Translations under genes and position numbers: made by a program
In this document: piece after piece, positions 18,032 to 28,231 of the stretch
How the letters are laid out: each line of letters opens with the position of its first letter
How positions within the stretch are numbered: the first letter of the stretch is position 1
Notes under the pieces: model-generated
Told to the model about the DNA's origin: nothing
Seen by the model: only the letters and a program-made list of their open reading frames with translations
Databases searched by the model: none
NCBI GenBank assembly: GCA_910588985.1
Contig: CAJURO010000005.1
Span: 20,585-84,584 of the forward strand
Source of the DNA: an uncultured Eggerthellaceae bacterium
GTDB taxonomy: Bacteria > Actinomycetota > Coriobacteriia > Coriobacteriales > Eggerthellaceae
Direction: 5' to 3'
Length of the DNA stretch: 64,000 nt

Positions 18032-18367
18032 CTAGTCGACGTCAGCTCCACACTGCTTGCAAACCCTGATCTTCTTGCCCCCTTCGCGCTTATGGCCGAG
18101 GCGAGTCGGCTTATCGCACTTAGGGCAGATGAACATCACATTGGAAACGCTCAGAGGGGCCTCCATGGAAGAGATTCCGCCCTGAGGGTTCTGCTGAGTG
18201 GGGCGCATTGCCTTCTTGATCATATTGACCTTCTCGACGACTACGCGCTCCTCCTCGGGGATCGTGCGCAGGATCTTTCCCTGCTTTCCGCGATCCTTGC
18301 CAGAGATGACCTTTACGAGGTCTCCCTTCTTGACATTGAGAACGTTGCGGGTGTTCTTGTTCGCCAT
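18032..18367 (-). CDS. rplX: 50S ribosomal protein L24
   Basis: 111 residues from the ATG at 18367, placed 6 bases after GGAGGTG; an upstream ATG at 18376 lacks such a site. The KOW motif is at VKKGDLVKVISGKDRGKQGK. The C-terminal part has two CxxC pairs (CPKCDKP and CKQCG), so it may bind zinc. L24 starts large-subunit assembly. Confidence 0.96.
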   Translation of the reverse strand: MANKNTRNVLNVKKGDLVKVISGKDRGKQGKILRTIPEEERVVVEKVNMIKKAMRPTQQNPQGGISSMEAPLSVSNVMFICPKCDKPTRLGHKREGGKKIRVCKQCGADVD

Positions 18368-18380
18368 TGCTTGCACCTCC

Positions 18381-18749
18381 CTACAGCGTCTCAGGCGCCA
18401 GGGAGACGATCTTCATGTAGCGCTTGTCGCGAAGCTCGCGAGCAACTGGCCCAAAGATACGCGTCCCGCGGGGCGTGCCATCATTGTTGATGAGAACGCA
18501 GGCGTTCTGGTCGAATTTGATATAGCTACCGTCAGCCCTGCGCACTTCTTTCTTAACGCGCACGATGACGCAACGGACGACTTCGCCCTTTTTCACATTG
18601 CCGTTCGGCATTGCCTCTTTGACGCTGCAGATGATCACATCACCGAGTCCCGCATAGCGACGCTTAGAGCCGCCAAGGACCTTGATGCACTGCACCTTGC
18701 GAGCGCCCGAGTTATCGGCAACAGCCAACATGGATTGCATCTGGATCAT
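18381..18749 (-). CDS. rplN: 50S ribosomal protein L14
   Basis: 122 residues, the standard length, beginning [20 protein letters not shown] and ending with the conserved [16 protein letters not shown] region. It forms an inter-subunit bridge. The order rpsQ-rplN-rplX is standard. Confidence 0.97.
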   Translation of the reverse strand: MIQMQSMLAVADNSGARKVQCIKVLGGSKRRYAGLGDVIICSVKEAMPNGNVKKGEVVRCVIVRVKKEVRRADGSYIKFDQNACVLINNDGTPRGTRIFGPVARELRDKRYMKIVSLAPETL

Positions 18750-18792
18750 GTCTTACCCTTTACTTTCTGAGATACGTGATAACGCTTGCGCG

Positions 18793-19053
18793 CTATTTGG
18801 CCTTCTCGACTATTTTGTAGAGGCGCCAACGCTTCAGCTTAGAGAGCGGACGGGTCTCCATGATCTGGACCGTGTCGCCCATGCCTGCCTCATTTGACTC
18901 GTCATGCGCATGGTACTTCTTGGTGGTGGTGATCATCTTTCCATAGATCGGATGGGGCTTGCGCTCACGCACAGCCACAACGATGGTCTTGTCGTTGACG
19001 TCGCTGACGACCACGCCTTGACGAACCTTGCGCAGATTACGTGTATCTGACAT
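18793..19053 (-). CDS. rpsQ: 30S ribosomal protein S17
   Basis: 86 residues with the OB-fold core ([40 protein letters not shown]). A primary 16S rRNA-binding assembly protein. ATG at 19053, 17 bases after rpmC. Confidence 0.97.
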   Translation of the reverse strand: MSDTRNLRKVRQGVVVSDVNDKTIVVAVRERKPHPIYGKMITTTKKYHAHDESNEAGMGDTVQIMETRPLSKLKRWRLYKIVEKAK

Positions 19054-19070
19054 AACTTTCTATCCTCTCC

Positions 19071-19265
19071 TTACGCGCTCAGCTCTCGAGCACGCATCTC
19101 GGTGAGAATGCGCGCGATGTCCGTTTTTACCTGCTTAACGCGAGCTGTGTTATCAAGCTGGCTCGTAGCCATCTGGAAGCGCAGGTTGAACAACTCTGCA
19201 CGCGCATCCTTGAGCTTGTCATTCAAGTCCTCAGAGGAAAGCTCGCGAATCTCGGATGCCTTCAT
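19071..19265 (-). CDS. rpmC: 50S ribosomal protein L29
   Basis: 64 residues from the ATG at 19265, which overlaps the rplP stop (TAATG) and gives the normal [20 protein letters not shown] start; the longer frame to 19304 is rejected. It is a two-helix protein beside the nascent-chain exit and contributes to the docking site for trigger factor and SRP. Confidence 0.96.
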   Translation of the reverse strand: MKASEIRELSSEDLNDKLKDARAELFNLRFQMATSQLDNTARVKQVKTDIARILTEMRARELSA

Positions 19266-19687
19266 TATTCCTGCCCTTCTGACTGACGAGTGACGATCTT
19301 GCATTTGATGGGAAGCTTCATCGTAGCCAGACGAAGCGCCTCACGAGCCGTCTCGTCGTCAACGCCGTCGATCTCGAACATGATGCGGCCCGGCTTCACA
19401 ACAGCCACCCACCCTTCTGGGTTGCCCTTGCCAGAGCCCATGCGGGTCTCAGCAGGCTTAGAGGTGATCGGCTTATCCGGGAAAATGGTGATCCAGACCT
19501 TGCCGCCACGCTTCATATGCCTTGTCATGGCAACACGAGCAGCCTCGATCTGACGGTTGGTGATCCAGTGGGCCTCTTGTGCCTGCAGGCCGTACGAACC
19601 GTAGTTAAGCCTCGTACCGCCTTTTGCCTTGCCCTTCATGGAGCCACGCTGCACCTTGCGGTGCTTGACACGCTTTGGCATCAACAT
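19265..19687 (-). CDS. rplP: 50S ribosomal protein L16
   Basis: 140 residues. The ATG at 19687 is kept because the family starts ML.PKR; an ATG two codons later is also possible. [19 protein letters not shown] and [20 protein letters not shown] are L16 marks. It organises the A-site and peptidyl-transferase region. The start lies 3 bases after rpsC. Confidence 0.96.
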   Translation of the reverse strand: MLMPKRVKHRKVQRGSMKGKAKGGTRLNYGSYGLQAQEAHWITNRQIEAARVAMTRHMKRGGKVWITIFPDKPITSKPAETRMGSGKGNPEGWVAVVKPGRIMFEIDGVDDETAREALRLATMKLPIKCKIVTRQSEGQE

Positions 19688-19689
19688 AG

Positions 19690-20400
19690 TTAGTTGCGCC
19701 CCCTCTCGCCACGATCATTGCGACGGCGCGCCGGGCGAGAAGAACCCTCGAGTGCGGGGTTCGTCATCTTCTGATTGGGAAGCACATCGCCATGATAAAG
19801 CCAAACTTGCACGCCGATCGCACCCATCTGGGTATTAGCGATGGCGAAACCATAATCGATCTTCGCACGAAGCGTCTGCAGAGGCACACGGCCTTCACGG
19901 TACCACTCGCGGCGGGACATCTCTGCGCCACCCAGGCGTCCAGAGCACTGGATACGGATGCCCTTCGCACCAGATTTGCGCGCGGACTGAACAGCCTTGC
20001 GCATGGCACGACGGAATGCGACACGGCCCTCAAGCTGCTCAGCGACTGATTGAGCGATGAGCTCTGCATCGAGCTCGGGGCGCTTGACCTCAATGACCTC
20101 GACAGAAACGGTGCCATTGGCAATGGTCTCGAGCTTCTTGCGCAAAGAATCGATCTCCGAGCCCTTCTTGCCGATGACAACGCCAGGGCGAGCCGTGGTG
20201 ATGATCACCTTGATCTTATCTCCAGCACGCTCGATCTCGATCTTGGAGACAGCAGCATGGGTGAGCGTCTTGTCCAAGAATCTGCGGATCGCGATATCGT
20301 TCTCAAGCGTCTCGGCGTAGTTCTTATCGGCATACCAGCGGCTACGCCAGTCCTCTGTAATGCCAAGACGAAAACCTGTTGGGCTTACTTTCTGACCCAT
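19690..20400 (-). CDS. rpsC: 30S ribosomal protein S3
   Basis: 236 residues. It begins [20 protein letters not shown]; the KH domain motif [13 protein letters not shown] (about residues 74-86) and the C-terminal [20 protein letters not shown] are present. The tail after residue 215 is Arg/Asn-rich, as is common. S3 lines the mRNA entry channel. Confidence 0.97.
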   Translation of the reverse strand: MGQKVSPTGFRLGITEDWRSRWYADKNYAETLENDIAIRRFLDKTLTHAAVSKIEIERAGDKIKVIITTARPGVVIGKKGSEIDSLRKKLETIANGTVSVEVIEVKRPELDAELIAQSVAEQLEGRVAFRRAMRKAVQSARKSGAKGIRIQCSGRLGGAEMSRREWYREGRVPLQTLRAKIDYGFAIANTQMGAIGVQVWLYHGDVLPNQKMTNPALEGSSRPARRRNDRGERGRN

Positions 20401-20405
20401 TGAAC

Positions 20406-20747
20406 CTATGCCTCCTCTCGTGGTGCGACAACGATGGTGATATGGCTTGTCCTCTTGTTGATGCGGGATGCGGACCCCTTAGCACGAGGACGAATGCGCT
20501 TCAGCGTCGGACCCTCATCGACGAATGCCTTCTTCACGACGAGGTTGCTCGCGCGCAAGCTGTTGTTGTGCTCAGCATTGGCAACAGCAGAATTCAGCGT
20601 CTTCTCAACCGTCTCAGCAATGGCACGGTTGGTGAACGCGAGGATCTCGCGTGCCTGCTCGACGGACTTGCCGCGAACCAGGTCAACGACCACACGAGCC
20701 TTGCGAGGAGAGACGCGGACGTACTTAGAGACTGCTCTGACTTCCAT
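20406..20747 (-). CDS. rplV: 50S ribosomal protein L22
   Basis: 113 residues; [20 protein letters not shown] and the long beta-hairpin that lines the exit tunnel ([20 protein letters not shown]) are recognisable. That hairpin is where macrolide-resistance changes occur in other species; none can be judged here. Confidence 0.97.
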   Translation of the reverse strand: MEVRAVSKYVRVSPRKARVVVDLVRGKSVEQAREILAFTNRAIAETVEKTLNSAVANAEHNNSLRASNLVVKKAFVDEGPTLKRIRPRAKGSASRINKRTSHITIVVAPREEA

Positions 20748-20759
20748 CTTATCCCTCCT

Positions 20760-21032
20760 TTACTTCTTGCCCTTGTCGGCCGAATGGCCGCGGAAGGTAC
20801 GTGTCGGAGCGAACTCTCCGAGCTTGTGCCCTACCATTGACTCTGTAACATATACCGGAACGTGCTTGCGCCCATCATGGACAGCGATCGTATGACCCAC
20901 CATCTCAGGGAAGATGGTCGAAGCTCTCGACCATGTCTTGATGACTTCCTTCTCACCAGCAGCGTTCATCTTCTCAATACGACCGAGAAGGCGTGGCTCG
21001 ATGAATGGGCCCTTTTTCAGACTTCTACTCAA
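20760..21032 (-). CDS. rpsS: 30S ribosomal protein S19
   Basis: 90 residues, starting [20 protein letters not shown] and including [20 protein letters not shown] and [18 protein letters not shown]. It binds the 30S head with S13. ATG at 21032, 18 bases after rplB. Confidence 0.97.
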   Translation of the reverse strand: MSRSLKKGPFIEPRLLGRIEKMNAAGEKEVIKTWSRASTIFPEMVGHTIAVHDGRKHVPVYVTESMVGHKLGEFAPTRTFRGHSADKGKK

Positions 21033-21050
21033 CTTTTACTCCTTGCTCGG

Positions 21051-21881
21051 TTACTTCTTACGCCGACGAATGATCAGCTTGGAAGATGCCTTCTTCTTAT
21101 TGCGGGTACGATGGCCCTTGGTGGGAACGCCCCACGGGGTAACAGGATGACGACCAGAGGTCTTGTTCTTGCCTTCGCCACCACCATGAGGATGGTCAAC
21201 AGGGTTCATGACCGTACCGCGAACATGAGGGCGAATGCCCTTCCAGCGATTGCGCCCAGCCTTGCCGATCTTGATATTGGAATGATCCGCATTGCCAACC
21301 TCGCCAATCGTTGCACGGCAGGTGAGCAGGACGCGACGCATCTCAGAAGAGGGCATGCGGAGAATGGCGTACTTGCCCTCCTTGCCCATCAACTGAATGG
21401 AAGTGCCAGCCGAACGTGCCATAGAGGCACCCTTGCCAGGCTGCAGCTCGACGCAGTGAACGAGCGTGCCAACAGGGATGTTCTCAAGTGGCAGCGTATT
21501 GCCAGGCTTGATATCCGCATCAGGGCCGCTCATGACGGTATCGCCAACCTTGAGGCCCTTTGGATGGATGATATAGCGCTTCTCTCCATCAACATAGTTG
21601 AGAAGAGAGATGCGTGCAGAGCGATTCGGATCATATTCGATAGACGCAACCTTTGCAGGTACGCCATCCTTGTCGCGCTTGAAATCGATGATGCGATAAC
21701 GGCGCTTCACTCCACCACCCTTGTGGCGGCAGGTGATACGGCCGTTGTTGTTGCGACCTGCTTTGTTGGGCTTCGCTGCCAGAAGAGACTTCTCTGGTTT
21801 CGAAGTAGTGATCTCCTCGAAATCAGAGACAGTCTGGAAGCGGCGCCCTGGGCTGGTCGGCTTGTACTGCTTGACTCCCAT
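21051..21881 (-). CDS. rplB: 50S ribosomal protein L2
   Basis: 276 residues from the ATG at 21881, supported by GGAAGG 6 bases upstream and by the family start [14 protein letters not shown]; a 52-codon Arg-rich upstream extension to 22037 is rejected. [20 protein letters not shown] and the catalytic-centre loop [14 protein letters not shown] are present. L2 supports peptidyl transfer and subunit joining. It is the first gene of its transcription unit. Its normal upstream neighbour rplW lies about 13 kb away at 35118. Confidence 0.97.
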   Translation of the reverse strand: MGVKQYKPTSPGRRFQTVSDFEEITTSKPEKSLLAAKPNKAGRNNNGRITCRHKGGGVKRRYRIIDFKRDKDGVPAKVASIEYDPNRSARISLLNYVDGEKRYIIHPKGLKVGDTVMSGPDADIKPGNTLPLENIPVGTLVHCVELQPGKGASMARSAGTSIQLMGKEGKYAILRMPSSEMRRVLLTCRATIGEVGNADHSNIKIGKAGRNRWKGIRPHVRGTVMNPVDHPHGGGEGKNKTSGRHPVTPWGVPTKGHRTRNKKKASSKLIIRRRKK

Positions 21882-22263
21882 AACGTGCCTTCCGTGTACT
21901 GCTGGGCTCCTTGATAGCACGCCTCTCCGTACGCCAAGGGCCCTTCCTATAGTTCTTCGCAAACGATCGCCTGAAGCCTGAAAGGGAGGTCTAACAGGCC
22001 GACTCCGCTTGCCACGCATCCGGGTGTGTCCATACATAACCAGACGCGAAGATGTAGTTTACCACAACTATGGAAGCTCTGAGAGGGGCTTCTCTTCCCT
22101 TTTACGCACATGAGCGCGCATGATGCTCGAAGTGCTTTCGCCTTCCCTATGAATTGAAAACGATATCGTACCAAGGCGCGGCCACCCCTTGAGCGCTCAT
22201 GTATACTCAACCACGAATAACAAAAGAGCAAAGCATGTGAGAAACAGCGCAAAGGAAAGAACC
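21882..22263. other. Divergent region between rplB and the copper ATPase
   Basis: About 380 bases with no supported gene. It must contain the promoter that now drives rplB to adk, and the promoter of the ATPase gene. A palindrome TAGTT(N6)AACTA at 22055-22070 is the clearest element. A minus-strand frame through it is Arg-rich and continuous with rplB but lacks a plausible start. Confidence 0.4.
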
Positions 22264-24888
22264 ATGAAGCAACATTTCGAGGTAAGCGGCATGACCTGTG
22301 CCGCATGCTCGGCACGGGTCGAAAAGGCTGCATCGGGCGTAAGCGGGGTAACCTCCGCATCGGTGAACTTGCTCAAGAACACGCTCGACATTGACTACGA
22401 CGGAAGCCCCAACACCATTCGCGCGGTTGAGAAAGCTGTTGAGGATGCTGGCTATGGGGCACACCTCCCGTGCACGAGCGCCGAAGCGCAGGCAAGGGGC
22501 GAAAGCGAGCCTGTCATGCAAGCATCCCGTGACGAGGCACGCGCACGCACAAGGCTCATCATATCGCTCGTCTTCACCATCCCGCTCTTCTATATATCTA
22601 TGGGCCACATGTTTGGCTGGCCTTTGCCGAGCATCTTGCTGGGAGCCGAGAATGTCGGCATATTCGCCCTTGCTCAATTCCTTCTGACGCTCCCTGTCAT
22701 CATCGTCAACAAGAAGTTCTTCACAGGAGGCTTCCGAGCGCTCGTCCATCGCAGCCCGAACATGGATACGCTCATCGCGCTTGGAGCAAGCGCCGCTCTT
22801 ATCTATGGAACGTGCTCGTTATTCGTGATCGTATACGCGCTTGGGCATGGCGATATCGCGGGCGCGCATGCTTCTGCGATGAGCCTCTATTTCGAATCGG
22901 CGGCAATGATCCTCACCCTCATCACGCTCGGGAAGTATTTCGAGAGCAGAGCGAAGGCGAAGACGACTGACTCGCTTGCCCATCTTGCAGACCTCTCTGC
23001 CAAGATAGCTCATCGCATCATCGACGGGCATGAGGAGACCATCAATGCGAAGGACGTCCATGAAGGCGACATCCTCATCGTTCGAGCAGGCGAAACCATT
23101 CCTGTGGATGGAGAGGTCATCGAGGGAGCAGGCTCTGTTGACGAATCGGTGATCACAGGAGAGGCGATTCCCGTTGAGAAGGTCCCAGGCGATGCCGTCA
23201 CGGGTGCCACCATCAATACCACAGGATGGTTCACCATGCGCGCTACCCGTGTTGGCGCTGACACTACGCTTGCTGGGATCATCCGCCTCGTCGATGAGGC
23301 AACCTCCACGAAAGCACCGATCGAGCGCATCGCCGACAGGGTCTCAGGCATCTTCGTTCCCATCGTGATCGTAATCGCGCTCATCACATTCATCGTTTGG
23401 ACCATAGTCGGCGCTGAGCTTGCCGCGGCTCTCTCCTTCGCCATCTCGGTCCTCGTGATCTCATGCCCCTGCGCCCTTGGGCTGGCAACACCGACCGCTA
23501 TCATGGTCGGCACCGGCAGAGGAGCAAACGAAGGGATCCTCTTCAAGTCTGCAGAAGCGCTCGAAGGCGCATGCAAGCTCTCAAGCGTCGTGTTCGACAA
23601 GACAGGCACGCTCACCGTCGGCACGCCTGTTCCAACCGATGTCATCCCGCTTGTTGATGCTCTCGACAAGGATGAGCTCCTCTCGCTTGCCGCAGGGCTT
23701 GAGACGAAGTCCTCTCATCCTCTTGGCAAGGCGATCTGCGAATACGCCCAGAGCGAAGGCATCCTTGCTGCTCCCTTCGCGGATGATGCCTTCACGCAAG
23801 CCACAGGAGGCGTCTCCAGCCTCCACGCTGGCACGCTCATAGCGGGCGGCAACAAGCGGTTCATGAGCGAGAGCGGGGTCGCATTGTCAGAAGAAGCTCT
23901 CGCAAGGGCTGACAAGCTCGCAGATGAGGGGAAGACCGTGCTCTTCTTCTCCCAAGGCGCCTCCCTCATCGGGCTTATCGCCCTCCGTGACGAGCTGAGG
24001 CCCACAGCTCGCGCAGCCGTGCAAGCCCTTCAAGCACGTGGGCTTCGCGTCATCATGCTCACAGGCGATAACGAGCGCACCGCACATGCCATACAACGCG
24101 AACTAGGGGCTGACGAGGTCATTGCCGGTGTCCTTCCTGATGGAAAAGAGCACATCATCGCAAAGCTGTCAGAGCAAGCAAGGGTGGCGATGGTCGGTGA
24201 CGGGATCAATGACTCCCCCGCCCTTGCTCGCGCTGACATCGGCATCGCTATTGGAGCGGGAAGCGACATTGCCATCGAGAGCGCAGATGTGGTGCTCATG
24301 CATTCTGACCCGGCTGATGTCGTTCGTACGATATCGCTCTCTGTACGCTGCATGCGCATCATCAAGCAGAATCTCTTCTGGGCGCTCATCTACAATGCGA
24401 TCTGCATCCCCGTCGCAGCCGGTTGCTTCGCTGCAGCTCTCGGGTGGTCGCTCAATCCGATGATCGCAGCAGCCGCTATGAGCCTCTCAAGCGTATGCGT
24501 CGTCACGAACGCACTGCGATTGAGACGATGGCAGGCAGAGAGGATAGAGCAGGCAGTGGGTAACGAGCTCTTAGATGAAGACGCGCAAGAAGAGGGGGAT
24601 CGCTCCCTCATTGAAACACAGTCCTCTTTTCAAACCACCACCCTTAAAGGCAAGAGCAGTCAGAAGATGAAAGGAAGCATCGTGAAGACAAAGCTTGATG
24701 TACAAGGAATGAGCTGCGAGAAGTGCGTAGCGCATGTTAAGCGCGCGCTCGAGCAGATAGAAGGCGTGAACGAAGTGCAGGTTGACCTTGCAAGCGCTTC
24801 AGCTGCGATCGAGCATACGCCTGATGTAGCGCCCCAGGTTCTTATCGATGCTGTCAACGACGAGGGGTACGAGGCTTCCCTCGCTTGA
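22264..24888 (+). CDS. copA: Copper-translocating P1B-type ATPase with N- and C-terminal metal-binding domains
   Basis: 874 residues from the ATG at 22264, after AAAGGAAAG; the frame extends to 22189 without a better start. Order: heavy-metal domain 1 ([10 protein letters not shown], about residues 9-18), eight helices with the transport motif SCPCALG (Cys401 and Cys403), phosphorylation site DKTGT (Asp445), hinge [10 protein letters not shown], then an acidic linker and a second heavy-metal domain (GMSCEKC) at about 809-872. The CPC motif indicates Cu(I) export across the cytoplasmic membrane. A C-terminal copper domain is unusual for CopA. An in-frame GTG with its own ribosome site at 24682 could also give it as a free chaperone. 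No copper regulator is adjacent. The last 35 bases overlap the end of the opposite-strand ygiQ-like gene. Confidence 0.95.
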   Translation: MKQHFEVSGMTCAACSARVEKAASGVSGVTSASVNLLKNTLDIDYDGSPNTIRAVEKAVEDAGYGAHLPCTSAEAQARGESEPVMQASRDEARARTRLIISLVFTIPLFYISMGHMFGWPLPSILLGAENVGIFALAQFLLTLPVIIVNKKFFTGGFRALVHRSPNMDTLIALGASAALIYGTCSLFVIVYALGHGDIAGAHASAMSLYFESAAMILTLITLGKYFESRAKAKTTDSLAHLADLSAKIAHRIIDGHEETINAKDVHEGDILIVRAGETIPVDGEVIEGAGSVDESVITGEAIPVEKVPGDAVTGATINTTGWFTMRATRVGADTTLAGIIRLVDEATSTKAPIERIADRVSGIFVPIVIVIALITFIVWTIVGAELAAALSFAISVLVISCPCALGLATPTAIMVGTGRGANEGILFKSAEALEGACKLSSVVFDKTGTLTVGTPVPTDVIPLVDALDKDELLSLAAGLETKSSHPLGKAICEYAQSEGILAAPFADDAFTQATGGVSSLHAGTLIAGGNKRFMSESGVALSEEALARADKLADEGKTVLFFSQGASLIGLIALRDELRPTARAAVQALQARGLRVIMLTGDNERTAHAIQRELGADEVIAGVLPDGKEHIIAKLSEQARVAMVGDGINDSPALARADIGIAIGAGSDIAIESADVVLMHSDPADVVRTISLSVRCMRIIKQNLFWALIYNAICIPVAAGCFAAALGWSLNPMIAAAAMSLSSVCVVTNALRLRRWQAERIEQAVGNELLDEDAQEEGDRSLIETQSSFQTTTLKGKSSQKMKGSIVKTKLDVQGMSCEKCVAHVKRALEQIEGVNEVQVDLASASAAIEHTPDVAPQVLIDAVNDEGYEASLA
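24682..24888 (+). other. Possible internal start giving a free CopZ-like copper chaperone
   Basis: GTG at 24682 is in frame with copA, 6 bases after AAGGAAG, and would give a 68-residue product ([15 protein letters not shown]...), the normal size of CopZ-type chaperones. E. coli is known to make a free copper chaperone from copA by frameshifting; internal initiation here is an inference from the ribosome site only. Confidence 0.3.
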
Positions 24889-26782
24889 TAGCGCGAGGAT
24901 CATGCGCCGACCCCTCCATTCGACCCTCTTTCCTTGAACGCGTCGTCTTCTCAGGACGCACAAGGCAGTGCGCTTCATAGCCGATCAGGTCGTCTCGTCC
25001 TGCTTGCTTGAGCGCCTCGCGCACAAGTGGAGCGTTCTTCGGATTGCGATACTGGATCAAGGCGCGCTGCATCGCCTTTTCGTGAGGTGATGTGGGGGTA
25101 TAGATGCGCTCTCCTGTCAACGGATGCATGCCAGTGTAGTACATCGCGGTCGAGAGCGTGGAGGGGGTCGGATAGAAATCCTGAACCTGTTCGGGATTGT
25201 AGCCCATATCGCGCACGAATTCGGCAAGCTCGATGGCATCTTCAAGCGTTGACCCTGGATGAGAGCTCATGAGATAGGGAACAAGATATTGCTTCTTTCC
25301 CATCTGTCGGGAAAGCTCTGCGAAACGCTGTGCGAACTTCTCATAGACCGAGATGTGAGGTTTTCCCATCGCGTCGAGCACTCTTGCAGAGACATGCTCA
25401 GGAGCCACCTTGAGCTGCCCTGACACATGATCGGAGACAAGCTCCTCAAGGAATGTCTCGTCTTCATCTGCCATGGCATAATCGAAGCGGATACCGCTTC
25501 GAATGAATACCTTCTTCACCCCAGGAAGCGCCTTGAGCTTTCGGAGAAGCTCAACGTAATCGCTCTGATCTGCATCAAGCGCAGCACAAGGCTTCGGAGA
25601 GAGACAATGCTTGTCAATGCAGGCGCCGCTTGTCTTCTGCTTCGCGCAAGCAGGATGGCGAAAATTCGCTGTGGGACCGCCAACATCATGGATATAGCCC
25701 TTGAAGTGAGGATCCTCGATAAGAAGGCGCGCCTCATCAATGATGGACTCATGGCTTCGCGCTGAAACGATGCGCCCTTGATGGAACGTGAGCGCGCAGA
25801 AAGAGCATTCACCGAAGCAGCCGCGCGAGCTTGTGAGGGAGAACGCAACCTCATCAAGCGCGGGCACGCCACCCGCAGCGTCATACGATGGATGCCAGGT
25901 GCGTGCGAAGGGAAGCCGATAGACCGCATCCATCTCTGATGTTGACAAGGGCGCAGAAGGAGGGTTCTGCACGACAAAAAGGTGCTCGCCATAAGGCTCG
26001 ACGAGCCGGTGTGCGCTTATCGGATCTGAATTGCGATACTGGAGGGCAAAGCTCTCTGCAAATGCAGGCTTCCCCTCCTCCCCTTGCATCTCCTGCCATG
26101 AGGGCAAGAGCTCATAGTCAACAACATGTGCAAGCGATTTGGCAAGGTACGCTGTTCCATCGATGAAGGTCAGGTCTTTGATGGAAAGCCCTGCATCAAG
26201 CGCCTCGGCGATCTCGATGATAGAGCGCTCGCCCATGCCATATGAGATGAGATCAGCTCCTGAATCAAGGAGAACTGATCGCCGCAAGCTATCAGACCAA
26301 TAGTCATAATGCGCGAATCGCCGCAAGCTCGCCTCGATGCCCCCTAAGATGATGGGCGTATCTTTGAACGTACGTCGAATGAGGTTCGCATACACGATGG
26401 TTGCCCTGTCAGGTCTCAATCCCCGTGCGCCCCCTGGAGAGTAGAGATCGCGCTTACGACGCTTCTTGGCCACCGTATAGTGATTCACCATGGAATCCAT
26501 ATTGCCCGAAGATACGAGAAAACCAAGCCGAGGTTCGCCGAGGCAGGCTATGGAGGCATCACAGGTCCAATCTGGCTGCGCGATGATGCCAACCTTGAAT
26601 CCATTCCTCTCGAGCGTGCGCGCTATGATCGCCGTGCCAAACGAGGGATGATCGACATACGCATCGCCACTTATGTAGACGAAATCGCATTGCTCCCACC
26701 CTCGAGCCTGCATCTCCTCAATGGAGGTAGGAAGGAACGAGGTCGCGCAAGGTCCCGCAACCTCTTGTTTGGCATCAGTCAA
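24854..26782 (-). CDS. YgiQ-family radical SAM protein
   Basis: 642 residues from a TTG at 26782 that overlaps the end of the preceding tig-like gene. This start is preferred over an ATG 23 codons on because the family begins with FLP.S..EM before the Cys/Gly motif [11 protein letters not shown]. The radical-SAM cluster is CFGECSFC (CxxxCxxC) near residue 315. The N-terminal B12-binding-like fold and a C-terminal YgiQ-type domain with [16 protein letters not shown] are present. Family members carry a 4Fe-4S cluster and are thought to act in anaerobic metabolism; their reaction is unknown. The C-terminal tail is basic ([10 protein letters not shown]) and overlaps copA by 35 bases tail to tail. 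Confidence 0.92.
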   Translation of the reverse strand: MTDAKQEVAGPCATSFLPTSIEEMQARGWEQCDFVYISGDAYVDHPSFGTAIIARTLERNGFKVGIIAQPDWTCDASIACLGEPRLGFLVSSGNMDSMVNHYTVAKKRRKRDLYSPGGARGLRPDRATIVYANLIRRTFKDTPIILGGIEASLRRFAHYDYWSDSLRRSVLLDSGADLISYGMGERSIIEIAEALDAGLSIKDLTFIDGTAYLAKSLAHVVDYELLPSWQEMQGEEGKPAFAESFALQYRNSDPISAHRLVEPYGEHLFVVQNPPSAPLSTSEMDAVYRLPFARTWHPSYDAAGGVPALDEVAFSLTSSRGCFGECSFCALTFHQGRIVSARSHESIIDEARLLIEDPHFKGYIHDVGGPTANFRHPACAKQKTSGACIDKHCLSPKPCAALDADQSDYVELLRKLKALPGVKKVFIRSGIRFDYAMADEDETFLEELVSDHVSGQLKVAPEHVSARVLDAMGKPHISVYEKFAQRFAELSRQMGKKQYLVPYLMSSHPGSTLEDAIELAEFVRDMGYNPEQVQDFYPTPSTLSTAMYYTGMHPLTGERIYTPTSPHEKAMQRALIQYRNPKNAPLVREALKQAGRDDLIGYEAHCLVRPEKTTRSRKEGRMEGSAHDPRAIKRGKPRTPRR

Positions 26783-28097
26783 GATAGGTAATGTCAGCGT
26801 GATCGACCAAGTACTGATTCGCCTTCAGGCGCTCAGCGGACTCTCGAAGAGCGAACCCATGCCCTGTACGCTCCATTTGCTCGCGCATGCGACGTGGATC
26901 GACAGCGGGATTCATCATGCGACAGGCGGTATTCAGATCCTCATCGTCGATCGTCAAGCCGAAGTGACGAAAGACCGCATCAAGCGTGAATCCCTGTACG
27001 AGCATATGCCTGATCTCAAGCATCATCATCATGCTCACTTGCTCAGTGCCGCCGTTTTGCTCGACGAACTCATCCCAGCTTGAACCTTGCTGAGCCAAGG
27101 TAGCACGCATATTGCGCATCATGTTGTCGCGAGCTGCCTCGTATGCCTCATCAGGAATGGAGCCTTCGAAGCGCTTTTGAATCGCATCAGCTGCAAGGTT
27201 GCGAAGATATCCATCGTATTCCTGCCTGTCATGCGCTTCGATGCTCTTTCCGATCTCAGCTTTGAGCGCATCCAGGTCCTTATAGAGAGGCATCATCGCC
27301 TTGACCCACTCATCGGTGATCTCGGGAATCTCTTCCTTCTGGAATTCGAGGACCTTGACACGCGCTTCCACATTCTGCGTGTACTCGTTGAAGTCATCGT
27401 CGAGCCCCGGGCCTTCAAAGGAGAAGGTGCGCTCTTCGCCAACCTTCATGCCCTCGATTGCCTCGTCAAATCCTGCTGGCATGTACCCCTGGCCAACCGA
27501 ATAGGTGCGCCCTTCCGTCGACAGGCCTTGCATCAGCTCCCCATTCTCATGGGCTTCAAGCTCTATCTTGATGAAATCACCCGTCTTCACCGTGCGCTCA
27601 GGATCGCTCGAAGCCTCTTCGTCGCGCACGTATACCGTGTATGTTTCGGCAATCGTCTGAAGCTCTTTTTCGATCTCGGCATCATCTTGGACGAACTTCT
27701 TAGCCTCGAAGGCGATTGGCTCATATGATGTGAGCTCATACTCGAGCTTTGGCGTCACCTCGATGCTGATCGAGAGATCGGATCCTCGCTTGAGCTTGCC
27801 ATGTGCTGTGCTCTTTGGAGGGAACATGGGCACGACGCCCTTCTTGTCAACCGCCAAAAGGCCAAGGGTGTCGATCACTTGGTCCGCAACGATCGAATCG
27901 AGGTCCTTGATGCCCATCTTCTCTTCAGCTACTTCAGCAACGGTCTTGTCTGGAACAGGCATGAGGCCCATCTGCTGCGCAAAGCCCACATGAGCCATCT
28001 GCAACGCATCTTCGACCTCATGAGCCGTAGCCGTCGCCTCCAAGCGGATCAAACCGTCAGCGATATCGGTCTGCTTAACTTTAATGGTATCTCCCAA
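26775..28097 (-). CDS. tig: Trigger-factor-like chaperone/peptidyl-prolyl isomerase with a degenerate ribosome-docking motif
   Basis: 440 residues. The start is uncertain: TTG at 28097 (GGGAG follows it rather than precedes it), and no ATG is available before the conserved part. The layout is that of trigger factor: N-terminal domain (about 1-120), FKBP-like isomerase domain (TGDFIKIELEAHENGELMQG to VGEERTFSFEGPGL, about 165-255) and a helical C-terminal domain. The normal docking loop GFRxGKxP is not seen; the corresponding segment reads VGFAQQMGLMPVPDKTV. It may thus be a paralogue that does not bind ribosomes in the usual way. It is also away from clpP/clpX, the common neighbours. It is transcribed with the ygiQ-like gene, whose start overlaps its stop. 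Confidence 0.82.
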   Translation of the reverse strand: MGDTIKVKQTDIADGLIRLEATATAHEVEDALQMAHVGFAQQMGLMPVPDKTVAEVAEEKMGIKDLDSIVADQVIDTLGLLAVDKKGVVPMFPPKSTAHGKLKRGSDLSISIEVTPKLEYELTSYEPIAFEAKKFVQDDAEIEKELQTIAETYTVYVRDEEASSDPERTVKTGDFIKIELEAHENGELMQGLSTEGRTYSVGQGYMPAGFDEAIEGMKVGEERTFSFEGPGLDDDFNEYTQNVEARVKVLEFQKEEIPEITDEWVKAMMPLYKDLDALKAEIGKSIEAHDRQEYDGYLRNLAADAIQKRFEGSIPDEAYEAARDNMMRNMRATLAQQGSSWDEFVEQNGGTEQVSMMMMLEIRHMLVQGFTLDAVFRHFGLTIDDEDLNTACRMMNPAVDPRRMREQMERTGHGFALRESAERLKANQYLVDHADITYLD

Positions 28098-28231
28098 CTC
28101 TGTAGATTCTAGCGGGGTATTTTACCATGGTTAGACCTGCTTTAACGCACGATTCACGCCTCTTGCGACCAATAGCAGCACTCAAGCTCAGCAATGTCGA
28201 GGATGTTGCTGAACAGTGTCTTCGACAGGGA

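Noticed and set aside
21882..22037. Arg-rich 52-codon extension of rplB
   Set aside because: L2 has a conserved N terminus at 21881 with a good ribosome site; the extension has no plausible start site.
28098..28231. Possible BceB remnant between the tig-like and BceA-like genes
   Set aside because: The 134 bases give only a 15-codon peptide and short frames with no permease-like helix.
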